Source: ZC4RG29 sp036381475
Lineage (GTDB): Bacteria; Bacteroidota; Bacteroidia; Cytophagales; Cyclobacteriaceae
Length of the DNA stretch: 64,000 bases
Direction of reading: 5' to 3'
NCBI GenBank assembly: GCA_036381475.1
Contig: DASVCT010000262.1
Location: forward strand, 1 to 64,000
The position numbers and the translations under genes are program-made. Positions 16,281 to 25,599 of the stretch are shown piece by piece. How positions within the stretch are numbered: position 1 is the stretch's first letter; every line of letters starts with the position of its first letter. The notes under the pieces were generated by a model. The model saw only the letters and a list, made by a program, of their open reading frames with translations, was not told the origin of the DNA and made no database searches.

Positions 16281-16960
16281 CGGCAAACCGGGAGGTCGGA
16301 ATGAACCTCCAGCCCGAAAGGGTGCCCTGCATGAATGTGAACAAAGTTTCTAGCAACGAGAAGCAAACCGGCGATGATGAGCATCGCTGCGTTAACGTTC
16401 GCCAGGTTCACGTTGAGCTTCTTTAACAAAGGGTTCGCTACCAGGGGCACTCCAATCATCGCAGGCAACGTGCCCATTCCGAATGCGAGCATGTAACTGA
16501 AGCCACTAACGAGGTCAGGCGCTGTGATCGTGTAGCCCAGGGCAATGTAGGTAAGTCCGCATGGTAAGAACCCATTCAGTGTTCCCAGGACAAAAGTCGA
16601 GATGCGAGTTTTCTTTTTCAGCGTCACGCTGAAAAGTTGTTTTAAGTGGCCGGTGAAGCGACCAATCACTGGCGCCATGAGAGGAATCTTCAAGGTGGTC
16701 CCGAAAACGCCCAGAATTACCAGGATTGTTCCGGTAATCACAGAAAAAGCCTTTTGCAGAGGAGTCAGGTCAAAGAGTCCGCCGATCGCCCCGGCGACGG
16801 CGCCCATCACAGCGTAGGTAAAGATGCGGCCCGCGTTGTAGACCAGCCGCGTGGTCATGGCGCGTTTGGACATGCGCGTTACGGCCATGACAAGAGGGCT
16901 GCACATCCCTGCGCAATGGAGGCTGCCGGCAAGTCCTACGACGAAGGCGGTCCACATCAT
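16277..16960 (-). CDS. TauE/SafE-like membrane protein of the cbb3 operon
   Basis: A 227-residue inner-membrane protein; the ATG at 16960 starts two bases after the ccoH stop. Six or so hydrophobic helices are visible. The N-terminal motif GSLHCAGMCSPLVMAV and the later NGFLPCGLTYIALGYT are the Cys/Met-rich signatures of the SafE/UreH-like transmembrane group that accompanies cbb3 oxidase genes, where copper delivery or transport is suspected. It is the last gene of the operon. Sulfite export, the name often attached, is not supported by context. Confidence 0.82.
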   Translation of the reverse strand: MMWTAFVVGLAGSLHCAGMCSPLVMAVTRMSKRAMTTRLVYNAGRIFTYAVMGAVAGAIGGLFDLTPLQKAFSVITGTILVILGVFGTTLKIPLMAPVIGRFTGHLKQLFSVTLKKKTRISTFVLGTLNGFLPCGLTYIALGYTITAPDLVSGFSYMLAFGMGTLPAMIGVPLVANPLLKKLNVNLANVNAAMLIIAGLLLVARNFVHIHAGHPFGLEVHSDLPVCR

Positions 16961-16962
16961 GG

Positions 16963-17391
16963 CTACAACACGATAATTTTTTCGATGTAATATTCCCGAC
17001 CGTGCATCACCCATTGCATTTGCGCCTTGTACAAGCCTTTTGCGGGATGTTCCAGGCTGAAACGCTGCACGGGGCCGGAACCAGGAGTAAGCTGGAATTC
17101 CTGGTCCAGCGCCGCGTCCGACGGACGGAACAGCGTGACTGTTCCCGAACTCACGGAGGCCATCTCCGGATAGTGAACCTCCAGCTCGTTTTGCCGGATC
17201 AGGATCTCAGGTTTTGTCGCCAGTTCAAGTGCGTTTTGCTTGCGATCGAGTTGTTCCTGGTAGGCCAGTTCTTCTTTGTAGTAATCGCGCGTAACCAGGC
17301 TTATGTTCTGACGGACGCATACCGTAACCATCCCGGCAACGAAAGCGCCAAAAAGAACGAATGACAGAATGATTGCTTTTCCCCAACTCAT
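16963..17391 (-). CDS. ccoH: FixH/CcoH family cbb3 oxidase assembly protein
   Basis: A 142-residue protein with one N-terminal membrane helix (WGKAIILSFVLFGAFVAGMVTVC), followed by a periplasmic domain with the FixH-type motif RDYYKEELAYQEQLDRKQNA. FixH aids assembly of the cbb3 oxidase. It starts one base after the ccoG stop and ends two bases before the TauE/SafE gene, so it is embedded in the operon. Confidence 0.9.
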   Translation of the reverse strand: MSWGKAIILSFVLFGAFVAGMVTVCVRQNISLVTRDYYKEELAYQEQLDRKQNALELATKPEILIRQNELEVHYPEMASVSSGTVTLFRPSDAALDQEFQLTPGSGPVQRFSLEHPAKGLYKAQMQWVMHGREYYIEKIIVL

Positions 17392-17392
17392 A

Positions 17393-18814
17393 CTATGATC
17401 CGGATTTGATAGGTCCTATGAAGGTTGTCTTTAGCGACTCGACTTTTTGACCGTCGGCGTATACGTCGATATGTACGTCGTTCCTGGTCTTCCTGAGTTC
17501 CGACTCCGGAATCCGTATCATCACTACGCTCTTGAGAATTCCTTCGGCAGGCACAACCAATGTTTTCTCACCGGTTTGCTGCAGCACTGCTGAAGATGGC
17601 GAGACTACGCGAAGTTCAAGGGTTTTGTCCTCGAACGTCTTGTTCACAAATTCGATATTGTAAAGATTGGTGATCCCCAGTTCTGTTCGTTGATATAGCG
17701 TGCCGGGAACCTTGAGCATCGTCGTCTCGATGACCGATCGCGTAAACACCAGGTATCCGGTCACACCTAACAGCGCTATCAGCACGCACGCATAAGCGAT
17801 GACGCGCAGGGATATGATTTTCTTTACGCCCTTTTCGATGGCGTCGTACGACGCAAAGCGAATGAGTCCCTTCGGGCGGTTGATCTTGACCATCACGTCA
17901 TCGCAGGCGTCGATACAGGCCGTGCAGTTTACGCATTCGAGTTGCGTGCCGTTGCGAATGTCGATTCCCGTTGGGCATACGTGAACACACAATTTACAGT
18001 CTATACAATCGCCGCCGGTTTTTGTTTCATTCTTGCGCAGCTTGGTCCTGGGTTCGCCGCGAACCCAGTCGTAGGCGACTACGATCGACTGCCTGGACAA
18101 CAGAACGCCCTGTAACCTCCCGTACGGGCACACCGCAATGCAGGCTTGTTCGCGAAAGCGCGCAAACACACCATAGAAGATTGCGGTAAAGGCCACAATT
18201 CCTGTAAACCCGGCGAGGTGATCCAGCGGGGAGGTCCGGATGATAGCCAGAGTCTCCTCCGAACCAATGATGTAAGCCATCGCCGTGTGAGCAATGACGA
18301 TGGAGATCAGGATGAACAGAGCATGCTTTACCGCTTTGCGGGCGATCTTCGTCGCGTTCCAGGGCATCTTGTCCAGCCGCCGTTGTGCCTGGGCGTCACC
18401 TTCGATCCAGTATTCGATTTTTCTGAATACCATTTCCATAAAAAGTGTTTGGGGACATGCCCAACCACACCAGACTCGTCCGAATACAACCGTGAACAGG
18501 ATAATGAACACACAAAAGGCAATCAGGGTAAGTGCGAGAAGAAAAAAATCCTGGGGCCAGAACGATTGCCCAAGAATGACGAATCGCCGTTCCAGGACGT
18601 TCAGGAGCAACAGGGGTTGTCCCCCAATCCGAATGAAAGGGCCGGCAAAGAAAATGGCCAGGAGCAGGACCGCCACAATTGCCCTGAGGTTGTGATAGTA
18701 ACCCGAGGGTTTCTTGGGATAAATCCATACCCGCTTGCCCTCTTCGTCAACCGTGGCTATCGAATCCCTGAACTCGTCGTCATATCGGTAGAAGTCTTCC
18801 GCTCCTTTTTCCAT
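17393..18814 (-). CDS. ccoG: Cytochrome c oxidase accessory protein CcoG (FixG/RdxA)
   Basis: A 473-residue membrane iron-sulfur protein. ATG 18814 is chosen; a TTG three codons earlier would overlap the ccoP stop. Several membrane helices flank GRVWCGWACPQTLFMEMVF, and two ferredoxin-type clusters read CIDCKLCVHVCPTGIDIR and CVNCTACIDACDDVM near residues 260-310. A C-terminal Ig-like FixG domain follows. CcoG reduces copper for insertion into the cbb3 oxidase. It sits between ccoP and ccoH. Confidence 0.95.
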   Translation of the reverse strand: MEKGAEDFYRYDDEFRDSIATVDEEGKRVWIYPKKPSGYYHNLRAIVAVLLLAIFFAGPFIRIGGQPLLLLNVLERRFVILGQSFWPQDFFLLALTLIAFCVFIILFTVVFGRVWCGWACPQTLFMEMVFRKIEYWIEGDAQAQRRLDKMPWNATKIARKAVKHALFILISIVIAHTAMAYIIGSEETLAIIRTSPLDHLAGFTGIVAFTAIFYGVFARFREQACIAVCPYGRLQGVLLSRQSIVVAYDWVRGEPRTKLRKNETKTGGDCIDCKLCVHVCPTGIDIRNGTQLECVNCTACIDACDDVMVKINRPKGLIRFASYDAIEKGVKKIISLRVIAYACVLIALLGVTGYLVFTRSVIETTMLKVPGTLYQRTELGITNLYNIEFVNKTFEDKTLELRVVSPSSAVLQQTGEKTLVVPAEGILKSVVMIRIPESELRKTRNDVHIDVYADGQKVESLKTTFIGPIKSGS

Positions 18815-18819
18815 CGTCC

Positions 18820-19737
18820 TCAATGATCTATGTGCGCTGTCACGCTATCCTGTCGTACTTGTTCCTGTTGTTCTCTGTACAGTTCTCCCTGAGGTTCCTT
18901 TCCACCCGCTACATTGGTTCCGCGCAACGACATCACAAAGAATGACGCATCGCGTATCTCTTCCGGTTTCAGGATCGGGCCCCAGGAGATCATGCCCTTT
19001 TCAGGAACTCCGTTCTTGATGGTGGAGAAGATATTCTGAATGCTTCCACCGTGAAGCCAATACTCGTCCGTGAGATTCGGACCAATCCCGCCGCCTCCGT
19101 CGTTGCGGTGACATGAAGCGCAATTGCTCGTGAAGATGGCCTGACCTCTTTTGATGATTTCCTCATCCGGTGTGAACACCAGGTCGGCCTCATCGATTTC
19201 CACGACTTCATGCGTAGCCCGCATCGCCTGCACGCGCTCCACTTCGGCAAGGTACTCGGCCTCTGAAAGGGGGAGGAGGTTCATAACGTGGTACACGATG
19301 AGGTAGACGACCGCCCAAACCATCGTCCCATAGAAAAGCCATTTCCACCAGGGTGGCAGGTGATTGTCAAGTTCCCGGATGCCATCGTAGCTGTGATCCA
19401 ATAGAATTTCTCCTTCCCTTTCAATCGGGGCAGCGCGGGTGAGCCTTTGTGACAGCCGTTTCCAAAGGGAGGGCTGTTTTACGTACACGCCACCCTCGCG
19501 TTCAGCCCGTTCACGGATTGCCTGCTCGGTCAGCATATTGACCACGCGAACTACATAAAGGGCGATGGCAACGGCGGCGAACAGCGTGATGAGAACCATT
19601 CCCGACAACACATACAATAGGAACTGGGTTTCCCCGGTTGACTGTCCCTGCGCCAATGCGGCACTGGAGGGGACTAGTACAGCGACTAGTAAGGCACACT
19701 TGCCAAACGCTGGTCGGTTATAGGTGCTGCGTTTCAT
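18820..19737 (-). CDS. ccoP: cbb3-type cytochrome c oxidase subunit CcoP, single-haem
   Basis: ATG 19737 gives a signal-like start (MKRSTYNRPAFGKCALLVAVL) and 305 residues; an earlier in-frame ATG at 19770 is possible. Two further hydrophobic helices follow, the second just after the CcoP N-terminal motif YDGIRELDNHLPPWWKWLFYGTMVWAVVYLIVYH. The periplasmic domain has one haem c site, CASCH, and a methionine ligand candidate in GMISWGPIL. Proteobacterial CcoP carries two haems; only one CxxCH is present here. The gene overlaps ccoQ by 20 bases and passes electrons to the CcoNO core. Confidence 0.92.
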   Translation of the reverse strand: MKRSTYNRPAFGKCALLVAVLVPSSAALAQGQSTGETQFLLYVLSGMVLITLFAAVAIALYVVRVVNMLTEQAIRERAEREGGVYVKQPSLWKRLSQRLTRAAPIEREGEILLDHSYDGIRELDNHLPPWWKWLFYGTMVWAVVYLIVYHVMNLLPLSEAEYLAEVERVQAMRATHEVVEIDEADLVFTPDEEIIKRGQAIFTSNCASCHRNDGGGGIGPNLTDEYWLHGGSIQNIFSTIKNGVPEKGMISWGPILKPEEIRDASFFVMSLRGTNVAGGKEPQGELYREQQEQVRQDSVTAHIDH

Positions 19738-19921
19738 TTTGTTTGGAAGTTTTGTTACCTGTCCCGTCATCGGAGGGTAGCCCTTTCATATAGTGGATGA
19801 GCGACTTGTCAACGGTTAAGACGTACCACAGCAGGATGAGAAAGAACAGGAAGAATATCACGAACGAAATGATGGGCCATATGGCCACATGGTCGATGCT
19901 TTGAAGAATGTTCTTGTACAT
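19718..19921 (-). CDS. ccoQ: CcoQ-like small cbb3 oxidase subunit
   Basis: A 67-residue protein with one membrane helix (WPIISFVIFFLFFLILLWYVL) and a charged tail, matching the CcoQ/FixQ pattern. It lies 12 bases after ccoNO and overlaps the start of ccoP. CcoQ stabilises the oxidase complex. Identification rests on size, topology and position, as sequence conservation in this family is low. Confidence 0.82.
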   Translation of the reverse strand: MYKNILQSIDHVAIWPIISFVIFFLFFLILLWYVLTVDKSLIHYMKGLPSDDGTGNKTSKQNETQHL

Positions 19922-19933
19922 GGCTCGACTAGT

Positions 19934-22072
19934 TTATTGTCCCCTGGATGCTTCGCTGCCTGCCTGGATATCACGACCCAGCCGTTGCAGATAGGCGATG
20001 AGCGCGACAATTTCAGCATCCGGACTGATCTCGATGTTGTCGGCTTTCAGGTTATCAACGATCTGTCTGGCCTGAGCTTCAAGGTCCCGGACGGCGGTCG
20101 CCTCGTATCCTTCTTCATACGGAACACCGATCTTTCTCAATGCGCGGATCTTGGCAGCCGTCTGAGACTTGTTGATGCTCTGTTCAAACAGCCACGGATA
20201 CGGCGGCATGATGGAGTTGGCAGAGACGGCATCCGGTTGATACATGTGGTTGAAATGCCATGAATCGGAATACTTGCCGCCGACGCGCTGTAAGTCAGGT
20301 CCGGTGCGCTTGGAACCCCACAAGAATGGATGGTCGTAGACATATTCGCCCGCTTTAGAGTATTCTCCGTGGAGGGGATCGTAGCGTTCCACTTCCGAGC
20401 GGAAGGGCCGTACCATCTGTGTATGACAGCTCACGCAGCCTTCCCGGATGTAGATGTCGCGACCGTGCAGTTCCAGCGGCGTATATGGCTTGACGCTGGC
20501 AATGGTCGGTACGTTCGACTTCACGAGAAATGTGGGTACCATTTCGATGATACCACCGATCAGTATGGCGATGAGTGCGAGGAAGGTGAACAGGAGCGGC
20601 TTGCTTTCCAGCACGTGGTGCCAACCGCCGTTGCTGCGCATGCCGCGCACGAAGGGTGCGGCCTCCGCGCTCACTTCCTTTTGGAAGGAACCCTGCCGCG
20701 CCGTGCGGATCAGGTTGTAAGTCATAATGATCGCACCGGTCAGGTACAGGGCACCGCCGGCCGCACGGAGCATGTACATGGGAAGGATCTGGACGGTCGT
20801 TTCAAGAAAGTTCTTGTATACCAGGAATCCTTCGTTATTAAATTCCTGCCACATGAGGCTTTGCGTAATGCCTGATATGTACATCGGCACGGCATAGAAG
20901 ATTATGCCTAACGTTCCCAGCCAGAAGTGCACGTTCGCAAGCCCGGTCGAATAGAGTTTCGTTTGCCATAGACGCGGGACGAGCCAGTACAGCATGCCAA
21001 AGGTGAGGAAGCCGTTCCATCCCAGACCGCCGATGTGAACGTGTGCGACGATCCAATCCGTAAAGTGCGCGATGGCATTAACGTTCTTCAACGACAACAA
21101 CGGACCTTCGAGCGTAGCCATACCATAAGCGGTGACGGCCACGACCATGAACTTGAGAACCGGGTCTTCACGAACGCGATCCCATGCGCCACGTAGCGTG
21201 AGCAGGCCGTTGAGCATCCCACCCCATGATGGGGCAATAAGCATAATGGAAAACACTGTGCCGAGTGACTGGGCCCAGTCGGGTAGAGCCGTATACAGCA
21301 GATGATGCGGACCTGCCCATATGTAGATGAATATGAGTGACCAGAAATGAATGATGGAGAGGCGGTAGGAGTACACCGGCCGGTTTGCAGCCTTGGGCAG
21401 GTAATAATACATCAGGCCCAGGAAGGGTGTGGTGAGAAAGAACGCAACGGCATTGTGTCCGTACCACCATTGAACAAGTGCATCCTGAACACCTGCGTAC
21501 CAGGAGTAACTCTTGAACGCACTTACCGGAATTCCAAATGAGTTGACAATGTGAAGAACTGCGACCGTGACAAACGTGGCGATGTAGAACCAGATGGCTA
21601 CGTACATGTGCTTCTCACGCCGCACCAGGATGGTCCCGATCATATTCCAGCCGAACACCACCCACACAACAGCGATGGCGATATCTATAGGCCATTCGAG
21701 TTCAGCATACTCCTTGGAGGTCGTGAGTCCAAGCGGTAGGGTAATTGCGGCAGCTACAATTATGAGCTGCCATCCCCAAAAGTTGATCCAACTCAGCGTA
21801 TCGCTATACATCCTTGTCTTCAGGAGACGTTGCATCGAGTAGTAGATGCCGGCGAACATGGCGTTGCCGACAAAGGCAAAGATCACCGCGTTGGTGTGCA
21901 GTGGCCTGATGCGTCCGAAGGTGGTGTACTGTGTGTCGAAGTTGAATAAGGGATAAAAGAGTTGAATGGCGGCAGTCAGTCCTACAAGCATGCCAACCAG
22001 CCCGAATACGACGGTGGCGATAATAAACGCTTTGACGATCCGGTTGTCGTAATTGAATTGCTGAAGTTCCAT
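19934..22072 (-). CDS. ccoNO: cbb3-type cytochrome c oxidase, fused subunits I and II (CcoN-CcoO)
   Basis: A 712-residue fusion. Residues 1 to about 480 are CcoN, a 12-helix haem-copper oxidase core with histidines in RPLHTNAVIF, WYGHNAVAFF, IYIWAGPHHLLYTALPDW and WIVAHVHIGGLGWNG. Residues about 520-712 are CcoO, a membrane-anchored mono-haem cytochrome with YIREGCVSCHTQMVRPF and a methionine in NSIMPPYPWLF. The complex reduces oxygen with high affinity and pumps protons. Fusion of the two subunits is typical of Bacteroidota. It is preceded by ccoI-ccoS and a 138-base gap that may hold an internal promoter. Confidence 0.97.
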   Translation of the reverse strand: MELQQFNYDNRIVKAFIIATVVFGLVGMLVGLTAAIQLFYPLFNFDTQYTTFGRIRPLHTNAVIFAFVGNAMFAGIYYSMQRLLKTRMYSDTLSWINFWGWQLIIVAAAITLPLGLTTSKEYAELEWPIDIAIAVVWVVFGWNMIGTILVRREKHMYVAIWFYIATFVTVAVLHIVNSFGIPVSAFKSYSWYAGVQDALVQWWYGHNAVAFFLTTPFLGLMYYYLPKAANRPVYSYRLSIIHFWSLIFIYIWAGPHHLLYTALPDWAQSLGTVFSIMLIAPSWGGMLNGLLTLRGAWDRVREDPVLKFMVVAVTAYGMATLEGPLLSLKNVNAIAHFTDWIVAHVHIGGLGWNGFLTFGMLYWLVPRLWQTKLYSTGLANVHFWLGTLGIIFYAVPMYISGITQSLMWQEFNNEGFLVYKNFLETTVQILPMYMLRAAGGALYLTGAIIMTYNLIRTARQGSFQKEVSAEAAPFVRGMRSNGGWHHVLESKPLLFTFLALIAILIGGIIEMVPTFLVKSNVPTIASVKPYTPLELHGRDIYIREGCVSCHTQMVRPFRSEVERYDPLHGEYSKAGEYVYDHPFLWGSKRTGPDLQRVGGKYSDSWHFNHMYQPDAVSANSIMPPYPWLFEQSINKSQTAAKIRALRKIGVPYEEGYEATAVRDLEAQARQIVDNLKADNIEISPDAEIVALIAYLQRLGRDIQAGSEASRGQ

Positions 22073-22155
22073 AGTGCAGGTCCCAGTCGGGTAAAATCCA
22101 GACGTGAAAGTAGCGGGCTCGCTTTCGCCTGCATATGATTGAGATTAGAAGAAAT

Positions 22156-22171
22156 CCTGACGAACATCAGG
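22156..22171. promoter_or_regulatory. Palindrome upstream of ccoNO, possible Crp/Fnr-type operator
   Basis: CCTGA-N6-TCAGG is a perfect 5+5 palindrome 84 bases before the ccoNO ATG and 40 past ccoS. The TGA-N6-TCA core recalls Crp/Fnr sites, which often control cbb3 genes under low oxygen. It could equally be a terminator stem, as GCTTTTT follows on the plus strand. Confidence 0.3.
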
Positions 22172-22210
22172 GCTTTTTAGCGATGAACCGGTCGTACTAC
22201 GCCTTGGTAG

Positions 22211-22390
22211 TCAATGTTTTGAGCCTTCCTCGGGCGTTATTTTACCGTCGGTCTCTTCCTCGAAAAGCATCCGGATAGACGGTGTCACCACATCGTCGTA
22301 TTGGCCACGACGCACGGCCCGCCAGAACAGGGCCAGGAAGACGATGGCGATAATCAGGCTGATCGATATGAGCAACACGATGATGATCAT
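22211..22390 (-). CDS. ccoS: cbb3 oxidase assembly protein CcoS
   Basis: A 59-residue protein; the ATG at 22390 overlaps the ccoI stop as ATGA, and an upstream in-frame start is rejected because it would run into ccoI. One helix (MIIIVLLISISLIIAIVFLALFW) is followed by RAVRRGQYDDVVTPSIRMLFEE, the conserved CcoS tail. CcoS is needed for haem and copper incorporation into cbb3 oxidases. Confidence 0.92.
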   Translation of the reverse strand: MIIIVLLISISLIIAIVFLALFWRAVRRGQYDDVVTPSIRMLFEEETDGKITPEEGSKH

Positions 22391-24783
22391 GACGCATTTG
22401 ACTGGATAATGCCGCCTAGTTTTTGCGATCCGGCCCACCGAACCGCCAGGGTCGAGAAGGCAACGACGCTGATGCTGCTTAACGGCATGAGAATAGCAGC
22501 GTAGAGCGGAGTGAGCAGTCCTGTTACGGCAAAACTCAAAGCTATCGTGTTGTACAGAAATGAAATGATAAAGCCCGCGCGAAGTATTTTGACCGCCGAC
22601 CGGGACAGGGCAAAAAAGACATCCAGGTTGCGCACCATCTCACCCTTTATGATTCCGTCACTGGCTGGAGTAAATACGCCGGTGTCGTCTGTTACAGCCA
22701 CGCCCACATCGCACTGACGCAGGGCGCCTGCATCATTCAGACCGTCGCCGACCATCGTTACTACATGGCCCTGCGATTGAAGGTCACGCACATAGTCGAG
22801 TTTGTCTTGTGGCGATTGGGAAAAGCGAAGGTCGGCATCGTCAGGGAAGATCCCTTTCATCAATTGACCACCCACGGCACTATCGCCGGAAACCAAACCT
22901 TTGCATCGCTTACCGAGCCGGCGAATCATGTCGGCAATGCCCGGCCGGAGCGATGTTCCGATGGTAAAGTATCCCCTGACGGTTCCGTCGATGGAGACAA
23001 ATACCGCTGACCCCTGGGTTGCCACAGGTTGGGCGCCCGTGAATTCGTCCGAGCCCACTCGAACCGGGGTGCCGGCGACAGTTCCCTCGATGCCCTGGCC
23101 TTCATACTCCGCGAAAGCGTCCACAGTCATTGCCTTTATTTCTGGCAAAGAATTGTACAGGATGCGGCTGAGCGGATGTGTTGAACAGGCCGCGAGTCCT
23201 TTTATCCACGTCATTTCGTTCTCGTCCAGGATCCCTGTGAACTTTACCATCTCTTTGCCGTGGGTGACGGTCCCCGTTTTGTCGAAGACAACGGCGTCGG
23301 TCTTCGCCATCCTTTCGATGACCTGTGCGTTCTTTAGGTAAAAACCGGCACGTCCAAAGACCCGCATCATGTTGCCATAGGTAAAGGGAGCAGTGAGTGC
23401 GAGCGCGCACGGGCAAGCTACGATGAGGACTGCGGTGACGTTGAGCCACACCTGTGAGGAGTCGTGTATGTACCACCCTATGGCGGTTGCAAAAGCGATG
23501 AACACGACAGCCCAGGTAAACCACGTTGCGATCTTGTCCATCGCACTACGATCATCCTTCGAATCCTTTTGGAAAACCTGGTTGTTCCAAAGGCTCGTCA
23601 GGTAGCTCTGTGCGATCTTGCGTTCGACCATCATGCGCACGGGAACACCAACAAGTCGTCCACCCGCGTAGAGGAGGTCGCCGGCCTGTGCGCTTACAGG
23701 TTCCGACTCGCCCGTCACAAAACTGTAGTCGATCAGCGCCTTGTCGTCAAGGATGCGACTGTCTGAAGGGATGATCTCTCCGTTTCGAATGCGAATTGTA
23801 TCTCCTTCACGGATCTCGTGCACCACCACCGGTCGCCAGTTTAAGCCATCGGACCTTTCTACTGCCAGCGGAAAATAGGATTTGAAGTCGCGGTCAAAGG
23901 CGAGGCTTTCATACGTCTTGCCCTGGAACCAGCGACCGACAAGGAGAAAGAAAACCAATCCGGTTAACGAATCGAAATAGCCGGGTCCTGACGCCGTAAC
24001 GATGTCCCATGTGCTTCGCGCCATCAGTGCAACAAGTCCGGCAGCGATGGGAACGTCAATGTTGATACGACGCTGGGTGAACGCCGTAATGGCCGAGCGG
24101 AGATAGTCCGAACCACTGTAAAGAAAGACGGGGACAGAGAGGGCAAGATTCAGCCAGGAGAAAACTTCCTTCAGGTCGAATTCTGCGGCATCAAGTCCCA
24201 GGTACTCGGGGAAGCTGAACAGCATGACGTTGCCGAAGCAGAAAGCTGCAACCGCAAGTTTGAGTATAAGTTGCTGATTGGCGGCGGAAGGCTTCCGGGC
24301 GCCGGCGTCAAGGTTGATTTGGGGCGCGTAGCCCAATACCGCCATCCGTTGGGCGATTCGGCTCAAGGCGACCTGCGACGGATTGAAGTCTATGAGGATC
24401 GACTTGCGCGCGTAATTCACCTCCGACCGCAGGATGCCGGGTTCCAGTCGTCGCAGGTTTTCGAGCAGCCAGATGCAACTCACGCAATGAATGGAGGGTA
24501 CGATGAATCGCGCCCGCGCAAAATTGGCTGAGTCAAATTCAAGGAACCGGGCTTTGACGTTCGCATCGTCGAGACAAGCATAGATACTTGTGTCCGTTTC
24601 AGTCTGACGTATGCCCGGTGCCTTGTCGAGCGTATAGTACGTGCACAGACCGTTTTCGTTGAGGATTTCGTAGACGGTCCTGCATCCCGTACAGCAAAAC
24701 GGCTTATCATCCAGCCAAAAGGGCTCCCCGCACGGCTGTCCGCAGTGATAGCAACATAGGTCGGTACGGGTAATCGTTTCCAC
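22387..24783 (-). CDS. ccoI: Copper-translocating P-type ATPase CcoI (FixI)
   Basis: A 798-residue P1B-ATPase starting at GTG 24783. The N-terminus has a cysteine-rich segment (CCYHCGQPC and CCTGC), then a heavy-metal domain with SIHCVSCIWLLENL. The membrane CPC motif is IVACPCALALTAP, the phosphorylation site FDKTGTVTHG, and the hinge MVGDGLNDAGALRQCDVGVAV. These identify a copper exporter of the CcoI/CopA2 type that supplies the cbb3 active site. It heads the minus-strand oxidase operon and is coupled to ccoS. Confidence 0.96.
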   Translation of the reverse strand: METITRTDLCCYHCGQPCGEPFWLDDKPFCCTGCRTVYEILNENGLCTYYTLDKAPGIRQTETDTSIYACLDDANVKARFLEFDSANFARARFIVPSIHCVSCIWLLENLRRLEPGILRSEVNYARKSILIDFNPSQVALSRIAQRMAVLGYAPQINLDAGARKPSAANQQLILKLAVAAFCFGNVMLFSFPEYLGLDAAEFDLKEVFSWLNLALSVPVFLYSGSDYLRSAITAFTQRRINIDVPIAAGLVALMARSTWDIVTASGPGYFDSLTGLVFFLLVGRWFQGKTYESLAFDRDFKSYFPLAVERSDGLNWRPVVVHEIREGDTIRIRNGEIIPSDSRILDDKALIDYSFVTGESEPVSAQAGDLLYAGGRLVGVPVRMMVERKIAQSYLTSLWNNQVFQKDSKDDRSAMDKIATWFTWAVVFIAFATAIGWYIHDSSQVWLNVTAVLIVACPCALALTAPFTYGNMMRVFGRAGFYLKNAQVIERMAKTDAVVFDKTGTVTHGKEMVKFTGILDENEMTWIKGLAACSTHPLSRILYNSLPEIKAMTVDAFAEYEGQGIEGTVAGTPVRVGSDEFTGAQPVATQGSAVFVSIDGTVRGYFTIGTSLRPGIADMIRRLGKRCKGLVSGDSAVGGQLMKGIFPDDADLRFSQSPQDKLDYVRDLQSQGHVVTMVGDGLNDAGALRQCDVGVAVTDDTGVFTPASDGIIKGEMVRNLDVFFALSRSAVKILRAGFIISFLYNTIALSFAVTGLLTPLYAAILMPLSSISVVAFSTLAVRWAGSQKLGGIIQSNAS

Positions 24784-24846
24784 TTCCGTTATAGCGCTGC
24801 TCCTCTATGATCACCGTATCCCTATTGCAGTTTGTCGGGGTTGGCG

Positions 24847-25539
24847 TCAGTTCTTGTAAGTCAGGACGGTGTAGCCCAGGAGTTTGTCGTTCTTGTTATA
24901 CGTTTCACTTTTCACCAAACCGTAATTCGGAGCAATCCATTCTACGACGTTGAAAGTAAAAGTCATGGCAATACCTACCTGATTTCTGATTGTGTTCAGA
25001 CTGGTTATCTTGTAACATTCGACGTCACCCAAAGCGGTGCTGATGGTCTCCTTGCCCACCACTTTCCGGTTACTTACGGTGCAGTTCAGTTTGAAGGGGA
25101 GACCGTCACCAGAGGCAGTGACGGTTATCGAGCCGTCCTTAAGTTGCTGGCCGAGCGACAGGGAACTTGGGATCTCGAGGTCTTCGCCCTCCATTTTCAG
25201 CTCGCTTTTCCCAAAGGCTTCGAGTTGTTCCTTGGGTATATAATTTCTCATGTCCACGAGGATGACTCCGTTGTCGCAGTGAAACTCATACTCGCCTTCG
25301 TGAATTTGTTTTCCCTTTTCATCTTCTATCAGCGAGCTCACGAGGGCATCATACCCGCTGCTCGTGGGACTAAAGGTCAGCACCTTCTGTTTTATTTTCC
25401 CGGTAGGTTTGCCTTTGGCATTAAATGTTTCCATGTGCCATTCCCCGTTCTCCTTCATTACGTAAAACGGGTTACACTGCGAATACACGAAGGTGCTTGC
25501 ACCAGCGATAAGAAGGATGGTTGTGATGAGGTTTTTCAT
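24847..25539 (-). CDS. Secreted protein, TapB/DUF3108-like
   Basis: ATG 25539 is chosen over a TTG at 25545 and gives 230 residues with a signal peptide ending TFVYSQC; the cysteine might be lipidated but the lipobox is poor. The rest is beta-rich with NCTVSNRKVVGKETISTALGDVECYKI and a late GLVKSETYNKNDKLLGYTVLTY, a pattern of the DUF3108/TapB-like secreted family. It stands alone between ccoI and recO on the same strand. Function is unknown. Confidence 0.7.
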   Translation of the reverse strand: MKNLITTILLIAGASTFVYSQCNPFYVMKENGEWHMETFNAKGKPTGKIKQKVLTFSPTSSGYDALVSSLIEDEKGKQIHEGEYEFHCDNGVILVDMRNYIPKEQLEAFGKSELKMEGEDLEIPSSLSLGQQLKDGSITVTASGDGLPFKLNCTVSNRKVVGKETISTALGDVECYKITSLNTIRNQVGIAMTFTFNVVEWIAPNYGLVKSETYNKNDKLLGYTVLTYKN

Positions 25540-25599
25540 AGCCAACTAAGATTTAGTTTGAGAATTAGACACTAAATAAAAGTAAAACACTTCCCTCAA

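Noticed and set aside
16277..16960. Sulfite exporter function for the TauE/SafE-like protein
   Set aside because: The name is generic; operon context and Cys/Met motifs point to cbb3 oxidase assembly instead.
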